Assembly (NCBI GenBank): GCA_020086605.1
Contig: JACBWW010000049.1
Coordinates: 5,495,532 to 5,559,531 of the forward strand
DNA length: 64,000 nucleotides
DNA from: Lanius collurio
Taxonomy: Eukaryota > Chordata > Aves > Passeriformes > Laniidae
Direction: 5' to 3'
Made by a program: the position numbers and the translations under genes. Shown piece by piece: positions 39,101 through 51,039 of the stretch. Position 1 is the first letter of the stretch. The number at the start of each line of letters is the position of its first letter. Under the pieces are notes generated by a model. That model was not told the DNA's origin. It saw only the letters and a program-made list of their open reading frames with translations, and made no database searches.

Positions 39101-41599
39101 CATTTGGGGGGGAGAGGAAAAGAGCAGGCTAAGTGTTCATTGGCTCCTTGGGCTATAAAATATTATAATAAAATATATTATCTTCTACTTATGCCCAGAT
39201 ATTGCATAAGGTAAACACACATAATCCTGACATATAGACATGAGTCTCTTTGAGTAATACTCTAGTTTTCTTTGTTCTCTGCTCACATGCATGTTACCTT
39301 GGTTTTATCCTTTTCCTGCCACAGGGAATCTATTCTTTAGGCAGGTGGAAGTAGTAGAAGAATTAGGTTCAACTGTGAACATCCATGGTAGAACCTCACT
39401 TTAACAATGCTGTGGTTTATTCCTTCATCAAATTAACAGTTATTTCCTCGTTTACACCTTAGGCACACCTAAAAATGTGAAAAGTTATATAATCAAATAT
39501 TAGGAAACATTTTCTTTATAGTAAGAATAAACTCACAGCAAACTAAACCTGTTTTTAGTCAATATGGTTTATACAGATCTGGTGGAATGATATCTTTCAC
39601 TGAGGATAAATATTAATCAGTAAGGGCAGCAAGGAGTTGTTTGATCATCTCAGGGTGAACTTGCCAGTATAGACATACCCTGGCATTTTCAGAAGTCTAA
39701 TGAATAACAGGAAAGTAAATAAAAAAATATTTTTTAAATTTAAAAAGTAATAATAATCGAGTCCCTTCTCAGAGAAAGCTGTGCTTATACCTGTGTATGA
39801 AAAGACATCAAAGGAAAGATTGTTAAAAGTTTGTGTTTGCAGGCTTTTGTCTGGTGTAGAGCACAAAAACTCCCCAGGTGGATCCAGGCATCATCAGAGG
39901 ATGACAGCACTCACCAGCAGCTGGGGCTGCTGAAGAGTGAAGGCCCAGAGCACTCATGATGGTGGGGAGCTAGAAATTAACCTCCACATGAGAAGGCAGA
40001 AATTTGGAAAAGCAAAGGCTTCAGATGACACTACAAGTGTGGTACAGGGAAGAGTGGTTCACATTTTTCAGGAATTAGGTGATCTGTTAGGAGGGCAAGC
40101 ATTAGATATAGATTTTGTCTAAACCAAAACAGAACTAAAGATCTAAGGGGAAAAAATTAAACTGAACATACTGAGAGCCCAAAGATGCAGAGACACAGTG
40201 TACAGGATTGTTTATTTTTTAATGACAAAGACTGAAACCTTTTTTCCTAGGCGAGTCAGTAAAATATGCTTGAAAGAAAATGTGTTTAAAACCTAGATAA
40301 AAAATTCCTAAATAAAAATTGATTAAGGGCTAATATTTTGAAGACACTTTCTCCTGCACAAGAAGTTTGCAAACAGAAAAACCCTGGAGGCTGATCAATT
40401 GTTTTAAAGGAATGCTTTCTAGAAGCAGCCCTCCATTTCCATCCTGTCTTTAAATTCTTCCCTAGGCATCCATCATGACTGCTGACAGAATATGGACTGG
40501 AAGCACTATTGCCAGAATCTACAGCTGTAGAAAATGCAGAATACCAGAAAATTCAGCATCATACAAGCATACTTCAAACCAGAATGTAAACAATTGTTAA
40601 TATGTATAAATCTGTGTTCCAGTAGATCAGAAAAGTTGCTGTAAATTAATGTGGTTTTGACCAAGTCATGCCTACAGTGAAATGTCTCATTTGATGCCAG
40701 TCCTTCCAAAAGGAGATGTTAGAGAGGTGGACAGAGGCCACTTTCCTGCCACAGCAGGCAGACCACTTTAGGTAAGTTTTCCAGTGCAGTTGGGCTTTCT
40801 TGCATTTTCACTTGGTCAAACTTTAATAATGCACTCTTGTGTAATTACATGAGTCATGTCATAAAATATATTAATATAGTTTGTAAGCACAGGGTGTTGG
40901 GCTGTATGAGATCAAGCCTTGCTCCTTTTTTGTCAGAGAGGCATAAAAGCCTAACTTTAGTACATGAAGTCAGAGTCCCTGTTACTGTCTCACATTTTCA
41001 GCCCATCTCTGTGTTTCTGGGGCTCAGCTTCTTTCAATCCAGCTCAGAACTCTGAAATGTGAAAGGTTCAGAGGTTTGTATTCATCTGTCAATACTTCCT
41101 GAATTATAAATTAATGGACACAAGCTTAAAAAGAAAGGATTCTTTTTTAAATGACATGACATTTTTTGTTTATTTGTTAGTTTCTTCATTAGATATTCCA
41201 TCATAACCTCAAGGTAGCTACACATGACCTCTGAGATAATCTCATTCAGCCAGTTGTGGAACCACCCAGCAATTTCATCATTCCAATGTCATTTGAAATT
41301 TTCAAACATAGGGTTTATTATTTTCTTACGATTTTTTTCTTACCCAGATTTTTTCCAATCCTAATTTACAGTCAGTTTTTGCATTTCTAAACTGAATTCT
41401 CAACTGTTAATTAAGATATAATGTCCAAAAAGCACATGCAGCAGTTATGGCTCTGCTGTTCCCCACTTCTCAAAGGCAAGTTCTGCTTCAGAATTCATTA
41501 AGACACTGGACTGAGCTGCAGTGATTTTGTTCCTTCTACTGGCTACCTGTGAGCACCATTCACAGCTTACTGAGTTCAATGGGGAGAATCCAGGGCCTT

Positions 41600-41690
41600 C
41601 CATGTGTCTTTTATTAGTTTTATAAAACTAATTAGCATTATATTTAACTATAATTAGCAACTAATTAGCACCATATTCAACTCTATTGCA
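41600..41690. promoter_or_regulatory. TAATTAG homeodomain-like cluster in a 33-bp direct repeat
   Basis: CTAATTAGCA occurs at 41628-41637 and 41661-41670, with a third TAATTAGCA at 41651-41659. The first and third cores are followed by related sequence (TTATATTTAACTA and CCATATTCAACTC), so they look like a diverged direct repeat with a 33-bp offset. TAATTAG is the core bound by many Q50 homeodomain proteins. Three exact 9-mers within 43 bp are unlikely at random even in AT-rich DNA, although a recent local duplication would explain two of them. Confidence 0.4.
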
Positions 41691-41829
41691 TGGTTCTTGT
41701 ATTTAGTCTGATTTTTGCACACAAAAGTGGCAATTTCTCATGATGGTAGATGAGTAATACAACAAAAATGTATCTTTTCTATCATGTAGAATTTATATTA
41801 AAGAGGAGACTTAAGATGAGACCTCTGTG

Positions 41830-42397
41830 CAGGTGTAATGGTTCTGCATCCAGTTGGCACCAGGTTACTGGTGGTGTCCCAGAGGCATCAGTGTAGGGCT
41901 CAGTTCTTTTTAATATCTTTACTGATGATCTGTTTGAGGGGATCCAGTCTATCATTAGCAAATTTGTGTGTGACACCAAGTTTGACGGGAGTGTGGACCT
42001 GCTGGAGGGTGGAGGGCTCTGTAGAGGGACCTGGAGAAGCTGGATAGATGGACTGAGACCAACAGCATGAGATTCAACAAGAACAAATGCCTGCAGGAGG
42101 GTGTAGTTAGGTGTGGGTTGGGTTCTTCTTAACCAGCAACAGGACAAGAGGACATGGCCTTAAGCTGTGCCAGGGAAGGTTTAGGTTGGACATTAGGAAG
42201 AATTTAAATTCTTCACAAAAAGGTAGTTAGATATCAGAATGCACCTCCCATTTTTGTGATGGAGTCACTGTCCCTGGAGGTATTTAAAGAAAGCCTGGAT
42301 GTGGCACTCAGTGCCATGGTCTGGTTGACAAACTGGCCATAGGTTGGACTCAGTGATCTCAGAGGTCTTTTCCATCCTGACTCTGTGATTCTGTGAA
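41830..42397 (+). mobile_element. CR1 LINE with degenerate reverse-transcriptase end and 3' UTR
   Basis: This is the only element that keeps coding relics. From 41838 one frame reads NGSASSWHQVTGGVPEASV, then a TAG stop (41894-41896), then LFNIFTDDL and SKFVCDTKF. This is the palm region of a CR1 ORF2 reverse transcriptase. The catalytic FADD motif has become FVCD: its first aspartate codon is TGT at 41969-41971. [10 protein letters not shown] follows near 42063-42092. The rest of ORF2 is then missing, and sequence jumps near 42110 to the 3' UTR (GACAAGAGGACATGGCCTTA, TTTAGGTTGGACATTAGGAA) and ends in CTCTGTGATTCTGTGA. The element is dead; a minus-strand 121-codon frame over it (42147-41782) is spurious. 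Confidence 0.93.
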
Positions 42398-43709
42398 TTA
42401 AGACAGTCCTATCAGTAAGATTTTTACCAATTTATCTCACTATGCCTTGAATACCTCTCCAGGTCTCCAAGAATTCAGTGCATTTGCAGTTCAACCTACA
42501 AAGGAATTAATCAAGAGTCCTAGATATGTTGAAATAGAAAAAAATAAAAGAAGTGACAAAAAAGCCTTGACTTAGAAAGCAGATAGTAGGATTAGAACCA
42601 GATGTATAATGTAAGAGTTTTGGACCCCTTTAGGTGCAATGAATCTGCTGAAGCTGCCAGTGTTTCTGTGCTGACTAGAGAGGAAGACCAGATGATGAGT
42701 TAAGGCAAAGTTACTAAGTTTGACTGGCTAAAATTAGGGTGAGTTAAATGCCACCTACACACTTATGAAGGAAATGTGAGACAAGCTTATGAATTGTTAA
42801 AGCCTCAGTCAGTCTGGAGGTAGTAAGGTCTTGATGAAAGAAGGGGAAAGCAAGAAGGAACACTTGGGCGATTTATCCAACCACCCTGTCCCAGACAGCC
42901 CTGCTGTGCATGATGGGGATGATTCATTCAGTCAGTCCCAATGCCAAGGAAAACAGCTCAATGCAATCTGAAATGAAAATGGGCCGTCATGAAGTTGAGG
43001 AACAGCACGTTTCCCCGGGGTGGATAATATCCATGCAAAACTACAGAGGCAGAAAGGAGACTTTAAGATATTTGGTAGATTATTCATCATTGTTTCTTTC
43101 AGAAGTGAGTTGGATGGCTGCCCTTCAAGTGCTGAAGCAAGAACAATCATGTAGTGTGGAGGTTTGAAAAAATACATCCCCGTTACTTGGACATATAGTC
43201 CCATTGGATTTTGCTGAGATCTGAGTGCAAACTATTTAATCACACCAGCAGAGGAAGACACAGGTCTACCAAATAATGTACCAAAAGAGCATTCTTGGCA
43301 TGAAGACCAGGGCTGGACTGTCACTGAGGGAAGAAAGTTGATTTTACAGCTTAGGGGTAGTGATTGTATGAGATGTAAAGAGATAAATAGGAGAGGGACA
43401 GATTGCTGAGGAATGTTGGAACAGCAGTGGTCTGCCTGTAAATATTTATATCACTACACCTGTATTGTGCCATTATACCAATTTTGTTGGTTTATCAATA
43501 TATCAAGACTCCTATGAATACCAGGAGATAAATATATAGATAGATATAAATAAATGTGGATATAGATGTACATCAGCAGTAGCACAGAGATTCCCACCTC
43601 AGTTCAAAAGTTAAGGTCATCAGCTTAATTGTCTTTGGCATATTATTGTTCCTTCTAAATGCAGAAGTGGAAATGAAACTTTGTCAACAGAGAAGGCTTC
43701 TGAGGGGAA
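42398..43709. other. Non-coding DNA between two CR1 copies
   Basis: No gene or transposon was recognised. Overlapping frames at 42910-43167 (plus) and 42932-43204 (minus) have no known domain. A short degenerate ATAG/ATAA simple repeat lies around 43529-43555. Confidence 0.55.
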
Positions 43710-43869
43710 GCAGTTATGGCAGCAAGCCTTCCAGGGTTCAAGGAGCATTTGGACAACACTCTCAGGCACGTGGTGTGATTCTTGGGTTTGCCCTCTGCAG
43801 GGCCAGGGGCTGGACTTGACAATCCTTGTGGGTCTGTTCCAGCTCAGCATATTCTGTGCTTCTGTGATC
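43710..43869 (+). mobile_element. CR1 LINE 3'-end fragment of a different subfamily, sense
   Basis: The segment carries GGTTCAAGGAGCATTTGGAC, ACACTCTCAGGCACGTGGTG, TGATTCTTGGG, CAGGGCCAGGGGCTGGACTT, GACAATCCTTGTGGGTCTGT and TCCAGCTCAGCATATTCTGT, then CTTCTGTGAT. This ordered set marks a CR1 subfamily whose 3' UTR differs from that of the other copies here. The terminal motif is still readable though mutated. Only the last ~160 bp is present, with no coding sequence. The left edge is approximate. Confidence 0.88.
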
Positions 43870-46109
43870 CCATGAATAGCAGGTGTGTTGAACACATGCT
43901 GCTCAAATGGACTTACAACTTGGTCCATGCTTGTGTACAAAATAAACACATGCTTGTGTGAGAGCCTGAACTTTACTGTGGAAACTGCTGCAGTAAGATT
44001 AACTCAATTAGTGGTTATGCAGACTGCTGTAATCTGCGCTGAGCTAAAACACATGTCTGGGTCCACACACCTGCAAATCTCTTTGCATTTTATTCAGTGT
44101 ATTTATTAATTTTTTATCCTATTTATTTTGATTGGGTAGCATTTGTTTTTGCACAGAGCCTCATGTATTTTAGAAACAGAAGTAACATATACATAAAGGT
44201 TTCATTTTTATTACTATTACTACTACTTCCAGCATCTGTAAGTTGAGGAATTGGTTTGGAGAATTTTCCCAGATGTTAAGCAGAATTTGTATCAGTGAGC
44301 AATGAGCAGGAGAAATGGGACAGAACAAAAGTGATGTGAAAGGAGCAACTGCAGAGTGAAGGGAAAAATCTCAGGACCATCAAAGGAACAAATCTGATAC
44401 CTTCTGAATCTGCAACAGACCTCTCTAGAGGAGAGCAGCATGAGGAAGGAGGGTGTGATTTAGCTCCTGGTTACTACCTTAAATTTTTACTGTCACCAGC
44501 CAATCTAAGTCTCATTAAGATTGTTAGGGAGAACGGGGAAATAAGGGCATATATGTCAGATTTACAGGCTGTTCCTGAAGCTTCCACACATGATTTCTGT
44601 TCTGCTGAAATATTATTTCCTCTCACCACATTTGAGGTGGTTGTTTAATTTGGAGTCCAGGTCTAAGAGAACACCTTTTTCTAGCAGTGAGATCAGAAAC
44701 TGATTTAACTTGAAAAGATGATTGTCACTTAATAACACAGATAGAAACATTCACATAAAACTCAATTTATGAGATGAAAGCACTGTGAAATGAGAAAAGT
44801 GTGACTAAATATGAAGGAAATTGAGAGAAATATTTAGAGACAGCTAATAAGCTGTCTTTCAATGAGCTTTTGGGGCCTGGTCTGGAGTTACTGTCAGAGC
44901 CCTTTGGAGACTAAATTGGAGATTCGGTATTCACTGTAACCTAATCAGAAATTCAGGCACTTTTTTTGAACCTGGGCAGGCAGTTTAGCCGTTTTCTTAA
45001 AGCAGGGGGGTTCTGTCTCCTTGGTTATTTTTTTCTTAGTCAGCTGATTTCCCTCTGCCCCTTGCTTTCTGAAATTTTCTGATGACCTGCAAACAAATCA
45101 CAGGCATGGGCCAGGAAGGGATTCACAAATGTAACTCATCTTGCATATGTCATTAATTTGAATAACTTCTATGTTCATGACATTCAGATCCTTTGTTTGG
45201 TGATGGCCACTGGTTGTTGATTTACTGAAGCTTTGAGCCTTCTCCCAGTGGAGTTTTCACCATGTTCTTCTCTGTTTTCACATGGTGTTTTCACCATGTT
45301 CTTCTCTGATCAAACCACACAGTAATACTTTTGTTAGTTCTAACTTCAAAACCTATATCTGCCTTTTGGAAAACCATTCATTCTTTTAAATGATTTTTCC
45401 TTTGAGATAAAGCAAATCTCTATTAACATCCTCTCATTTAGTTTGCATGGAAATCCACTTGAAAACTCCCCAAATCTCTGTCAAGAAAATAACTAAAAAA
45501 GTACAAGTAACTACTTCCTTCTTACACCCTAATTCCTTCTCTTCTTACCAGAAATCCTCTAAAAAATGTAATACACTCTGACAAAAACTGAAATTTGAGT
45601 TTACTTTTCAATAGAGAAATGGATAATGCAAGAAACAGAGAAAAATAAGTTGAATTTAGTAGGATTTCTCCATATCTTTTCAATCAACATTTATTTATAC
45701 TTTGAAAACCACTTCCCTTTTGAATGCTTCCCTAACAATTAAGGCCAGAAACTTTCATCAACATTTTACAAGCATGACTGAAGCTAAACAGCATACTTCT
45801 ACTGGATGGCATCAACCCAGTTATAACTTCAAAGAGATAAGTATTTCAGCTGAATGTGTTGATGCAAAATTGTGGTGAAAGGAGAAATAATACAATATTC
45901 TGCTCAGAGATATATAAAAAATGTGACCAGGTTAGTGCTTTTATTCAGAGCTGGATGTTCTCAAAGAGTTTGGGGGACTGTTTGATATTTTGAATGTCTG
46001 CCATGAAATGTCTGGCATTGATTTGGAGAAGCAGATTTTACACAAAGTTATTCCTCTCAAACCTTGAGTAATTTGGGTTATGATTTTTATATAAGAGCAA
46101 ATATGCAGG
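43870..46109. other. Unique AT-rich non-coding DNA
   Basis: No gene or transposon was recognised. A 22-bp perfect direct repeat at 45253-45308 is listed separately. Nothing else stands out. Confidence 0.6.
45253..45308. repeat. 22-bp perfect direct repeat with 34-bp period
   Basis: The 22 bases at 45253-45274, starting GTTTTCACCATG and ending TTCTTCTCTG, are repeated exactly at 45287-45308. The 12 bases between them are TTTTCACATGGT. This is one local tandem duplication, recent enough to show no mismatch in the 22-bp core. Confidence 0.9.
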
Positions 46110-46330
46110 GTCAAGACTAAATGTTTATCTAGTCCCGTGTCCTGTCTCTGACATGTCATCCAGCTGCCATGGTGGGGGAGGACGAGGTATGAGCAGAGGA
46201 AGGATACAGTGACACTTTGCAATTATGGTCCTCAAGCTTCCAGGGATATCTCCCAGCTCCAGGACTTTCTCTGCCAGAAATTGTAACCTTGTGGTTTTGG
46301 GAACATTACAGGAACAAGTCCAAAATTTAT
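46110..46330 (-). mobile_element. Possible ancient amniote retroposon remnant, antisense
   Basis: The string TTTATCTAGTCCCGTGTCCT followed by GTCTCTGACATG, and later GCAGAGGAAGGATACAG, resembles an old repeat common in reptile and bird genomes that reads 'ATCTAGTCCAGTATCCTGTC' then 'TCTGACAGTGGCCA'. I believe it to be a CR1/L3-like or SINE 3' end. Matches are patchy and I cannot name the family with certainty. It holds no coding sequence. The frames at 46125-46397 and 46232-46423 (minus) cross into the adjacent poly-T and are meaningless. Confidence 0.35.
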
Positions 46331-46346
46331 AATGATTGAATCCAGC

Positions 46347-46379
46347 TTTTTTTTTTTTTTCCCTTTTTTTTTTTTTTTT
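46347..46379. repeat. Double poly-T tract (T14-CCC-T16)
   Basis: Fourteen T residues (46347-46360), CCC, then sixteen T (46364-46379). On the minus strand this is an interrupted poly-A. It could be the tail of an old retroposed sequence on that strand, but no gene-derived sequence is recognisable beside it. It accounts for the lysine-rich nonsense frames here. Confidence 0.85.
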
Positions 46380-46856
46380 AAAATATGCATTTCCCAATCC
46401 CTCAAACTATTGGAAATATGCACACAATTTTTTCATACTTGATCATGGAAAGCACAGATATTCCTCTCTTGTGACTTATGATATGTCACAGGAATGCACT
46501 CCCTTGCAAATCTCTGTAATTTCAGGTTTTTAGCAGAAGCTGAAGTACTTCAGCTAGATATATGTATATATATATAAAAGAATGTGTTGTTTGGAACAGT
46601 GCCCACCTTACTGCAAGCAGGAATTATTACAAATCTCACAGTAAAAATTATTCCTGCGAGATTTTTTTCCTTCATTTGTAATAAGAATCTGGTACTTTGT
46701 ACTGTTCTTAGATAGTTCATACTTACAGAACAAAGCTTCCTCTTACTCTAATAAGAATTTGAGATTAGATTGAATTAAGATGAGATAATAAAGGGATCAA
46801 ACTTTATACCAAGGTATTATTCTACTGTTATTTATGTAGAATAATAAGTTACATCC
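46380..46856. other. AT-rich non-coding DNA
   Basis: No gene was recognised. A short TATATGTATATATATATA run occurs at about 46558-46577. Confidence 0.6.
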
Positions 46857-46876
46857 ATATATATATATATATATAT

Positions 46877-46924
<48 letters not shown>
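46857..46924. repeat. Compound microsatellite (AT)10(GATA)12
   Basis: Ten AT units at 46857-46876 run directly into twelve uninterrupted GATA units at 46877-46924. Perfect arrays of this length are usually polymorphic within a species. This is the longest perfect tandem array in the window. A minus-strand frame through it gives a repeating L-S-I-Y peptide, which is an artefact of the 4-bp period. Confidence 0.98.
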
Positions 46925-46925
<1 letters not shown>

Positions 46926-49900
46926 ACACTGTGAATATGAGGCCACTGTGATGAAAGGATGTAAGTAGTATAGATGCATATATTGGACATAGTTGTGTTT
47001 TTTCCTCATGTTGACATGCAAATTATTGTAGGAAGTGGCTTTGCAAGTGGATGGGAGTCAAAATTCCTGTCAGGTTCCTGGCTCTTATATTCTGGAAGCC
47101 AAATCCCCAGAGCCCTCAGACCTCCCTCCAGATGCAGAGTGTAACTGTCAGCCAGATAAACATGCATTAGTAGAAGCTTTTTGCTTTTATATCTAGGTAT
47201 AATTTTGCATTTTATAAGTGTTAGTCTGTAAAATAGATAGTCAGGAAGGACCACAGAAAGAAATTTGCCGTGGCTGTTCCTCTGGCTTTGAGAAGTGGTG
47301 GCACACCATGACTCACATCCACATTCCCCTGAGTAAAAAGGTCTTCTGGACACTGTCTAAGCATTGTACAGTGAAGGCACAGACCAAAACCAAGCCAAAG
47401 CCTGGCTGAGCACACTGGTTGTGCTCCACTACAGCATTTATGGGCTTTTCTGACAGGCAGTAGCAACTCAGACTCCTGTGGTTCCTGACAATGTTATTAG
47501 AAAGAGATGTAGGTAAAGATCAGAAATTATTTATTTATGTAATAACCAGCCCTTCTGGAAGGCTTGGGTGTGCAAGGGCAGCAAGGCCATTGTTTGAATT
47601 TATGCAGTTTAAGAAAGTCATTTCACAGCTAACCTTGGAAAATAGTGTGGATCTTGTCGTCACTTCGTTTTCTTCTAGTATAGAAGTGGGTGGCTATATT
47701 TGTTGTGGAAAGCTTGTAAAAGTAAACAGTGCAATTATTTTAATCTCTTAATATGTTTGGAATTACAGCTCATGGCTGTTCAAAGCACTCTGGTCACTGG
47801 GGTTTGCATAACACATATGCCATAGAGTCAGCAAATGTCTACCATATGAGCAACAAATATAGAATGATAAAATAAATTCAAAAGAAGACCTTTCCAACCC
47901 TGGATACCCAGGAGATAAGGGAAGCAAAAGTGACAGCTGTCTTCAACAAGAGAAAATCTATTCAAATATTGTTTTTCAAAGGATTCCTCAAAGTAAGGAA
48001 GATTTATTTTACCATGGGCATGCCAGAAATGCCATGATGTTAGGAAAAATACTAGAAGAGTTATCTGAGACCCAAAACTCCACCATACCACGAGTCAGTT
48101 ATTAAAAAACAAATAAATGGATACTTCAGTCCTCAGGCACAGAAAGTAAAGTAGAAGCAGGAAAGTTTTTGCCACATTTTCTCCTATAGTCTAGGTTATA
48201 TTAATTTTCTATATTATTCAGCAAAATAGATTAGAGTCAGATCTTGACAGCCATATTGACATTGCATAATGATTTACTCATTCCCATACAGATTACTGGG
48301 AGTACTTATGGATTAAAAATGCCATTCACAGGTAGTTAGGTATGGTAATTTTTCTAGTTGTGATTAGGAAAGAGCAATACTTTATAAGGCAAAGCACCCT
48401 GCTGGTGATTTTTATTAAAATGAGATATATCCTAAGATATTCCATTTGTTTATTATATGGGATATGGCAAAGATACTGGAGTATGAGAGCCTTTCTCCTC
48501 AATGTTTTAGCCCAGAACTAGGATTGCTGCTGACTTACAGCTCAGTAGGGAGAATTCAGTAAAACATTACTTAGAAGAAAGGCATGTGGTTAAGATGATA
48601 AATAAGGCTTCTTGTTCACAGACATAAAGGGAAATTAGCATTTTTTAAAGATAGTGTTTCTCCATGGGAGCAAACTCACTTCCTAAAACACAGTTTATAT
48701 GCACTGTATCTTTGACCATATATGTGGAGTTGGACCCCATCAAATGCCCATTTCTGGTCTTTGGATATATTATCCAAAAGCTCTGATATCCCTCCCTAGT
48801 CTGCTCTTGGTCCCTTGGCCAGTCATCTTGCACAGATAAAAGTGCTTCAGGGCTGTTTTTCAGTATCAACATACTTGTTTATTAAATTCCATTGAAACTT
48901 TCTATTCTCTGCTAGAAACCAGCTTTGTGATTTAAGAGAATGTCAATTAAAAAACAAGTTTCTAGACAGATTTCTCAGCTTCACCACAAAAAAATTCATG
49001 AAAAATTTTAACACCTACAAAGAGGGAAAAAAGTTAACACAAAACAAAAGAGGCAGTCACAACTTATGTGTAAAAAATAATTTTCCAGAAAGTACCACAA
49101 GAATTTTCAAAAGCCATCAGGATTTTCCTCCTATTGATCATAATAACTGTGTTTAGAAAGCACAGAGAATAAATTGAATATCACATCAAGCACTGAGCAA
49201 GTAGCCTCCAAAGAAGGCTAATGATAGATCACCTTCTATAAATTTACAACACAGCACAAGAGTACAAATTCCAGAAAGAAGTTGTTGAAGTACAGCATTA
49301 AATTCCTTTATAAATCATTTTTAGTACAGGTAATTAAGCAGAGGCAAAAGCCATAGCAATTTGGGTTAGATTTGGAACTGTATTTTACAAACTGTTGTGT
49401 AATTCCTTAGTCTACATGAAAAATTTCTGTTTGAAATTTATATTCCAAGTGAGAATAATATAGTCCATAAGTGAAAAATAGCAGGAATAACTTGATGAAT
49501 GGAAGCAAAGATATGATTGTTCTCCCTGAAGTTTAGGATAAAGTTAGAAAGAGTAAATGTGAACAATTTTTTTATTTTCTTTTTAATCTAACACAGAAAG
49601 AAACATGAATCACAAATGGTTGAAAAATATTATATTGTGTATGATATTGGTTTAAAGTAGTGCTTGATTTATTCAGCAGCACACAGCTTCAGTCTCTTTA
49701 AGCATTGTAGACTTAGTAAATCATTCTCAAGGAGAGAAAAGATGAGATTCAAAGAAAGCAGTGACTAAGCTAATGAAAACATATGACTGCAAGAAAGCTT
49801 TCTCCAAAATAGTGCTCATTTCATTTAAATTTGAACAATCAAACTGTTAGAGATAATCAGAAATTTGTGGTTTTTTACTCTGCTTGCCCTCATAGGAACT

Positions 49901-51039
49901 GAATGTGTGTTAGAAAGTCAGCTCAGTGGGGTGTTGTTTGGGAAGAGAAAATAGAAATACAAGGAGGAAAGATTATAATTTCTTTTGGACACGTCTTTTG
50001 GCTGTTCTGAAGGATTTAAATATAACATGAGAAGATCAAATTACAAAGGAAGAATTCATCACTATCAGACCCAGAGAGTATAAAAATCTGTATTTTACCA
50101 ATTAATTAAAAAGGAAAAAATTATGAGATTGAGCAGAAAGTAATAAAACTATTCAAAGATTATCAAGGCTGTACCCAAAGATGTGTCAGATATGTCTTGA
50201 ATTTAATCTAACAAAGTCATTCTAATATTAAACTCATTTCAGTGTAGTGTTTTTAAACTGAATCTAGAATATTGTTTTGCATTAATGGCAGTTCTAGTAA
50301 ACTGGAAAAAAACCCAGTGCCATTCCCATCTGGAATATGCCATGAGCAAGCCATGCTGTGCTGTTTGCATTCTCTCTGGGCTGAGCTGTCTGTGAAGGGA
50401 CACTTCTGCATGTGAACAACTTCAGGAAGCAGGAGTTGGGATGCACCCAGCAAACACATTTTCAGCTGAAGCTGGAAGTGGTGTAAGGCTTTAGAAATTC
50501 ATCTACTAGAAAACATTGAACAGCAGAGTTTGACTTTAATGGTTGAACTCCACTTCTGTAATGGGACCTGGGTTTGCAGTGGTGTCTTTCTAAAGATGGA
50601 GGTCATGTGGGGCCAAAAGGGAAAGGAGGGGCCCAAACACACTGGGGACTTGATGTAAATTCTGACACCAATAGACAAAGTCAACAGCAAGGCTCCCTGT
50701 GGTTTCAGTGGCCCCCAGATGTATATTTGAACTTTTGCAGGCCTAGCAGGACCAAGCCAAAGCTCTTGAGTTTCAGTTATGATTCATCTGGCAAAAGCTG
50801 CTGTTAAATCTATTCCCCAACTAAAATGAGACGTTGCTAAAATCTCCTTGGCAGTAACTGCTGCACTGGAGCTGTCTTTCAAAACCATCCCCAACTGCAG
50901 TTGGTTAGGATTGGTTCTTACTGCTGCTCACTAGGAGATGAAAAGAGGGGAAGTCTGACTGGGCATGAATAGTGGAGAAAGCAATTTTAGTCTTAAGAAA
51001 GGAAGGAGGTAATTTTAGAAGTTCCGTAGCTTCTGAAAT
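46925..51039. other. Unique AT-rich non-coding DNA
   Basis: About 4 kb without a recognised gene or transposon. The longest frames, 115 codons at 47006-47353 (minus) and 87 codons at 47828-48091 (minus), have no known domain. The part 50300-50900 is somewhat less AT-rich. Confidence 0.6.

Larger units (their letters stand above)
29996..41829. other. Long transposon-poor, gene-free stretch
   Basis: Nearly 12 kb in which I recognise neither a gene nor a transposon. It contains three candidate regulatory blocks listed separately (31800-32320, 33290-33560, 41600-41690) and a pyrimidine-rich tract ending in T16 (36146-36161). GGGTTTTT-type runs occur around 34091-34105 and 35432-35440, and their reverse complement around 36846-36890. 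The longest frame (119 codons, minus, 38674-39033) begins at TTG and has no known domain. Confidence 0.6.

Noticed and set aside
41782..42147. 121-codon minus-strand open frame
   Set aside because: It starts at TTG and runs antisense across the CR1 reverse-transcriptase relic, so it is a shadow of the transposon.
46125..46423. Lysine-rich minus-strand frames as a nuclear protein
   Set aside because: The lysine runs are just the two poly-T tracts read in reverse.
46857..46924. CRISPR-like regular repeat
   Set aside because: It is a 2-bp and 4-bp microsatellite without spacers, and the window is vertebrate.
46797..47021. Repeat protein with an L-S-I-Y unit
   Set aside because: The peptide periodicity comes from the GATA microsatellite read in frame and says nothing about a protein.
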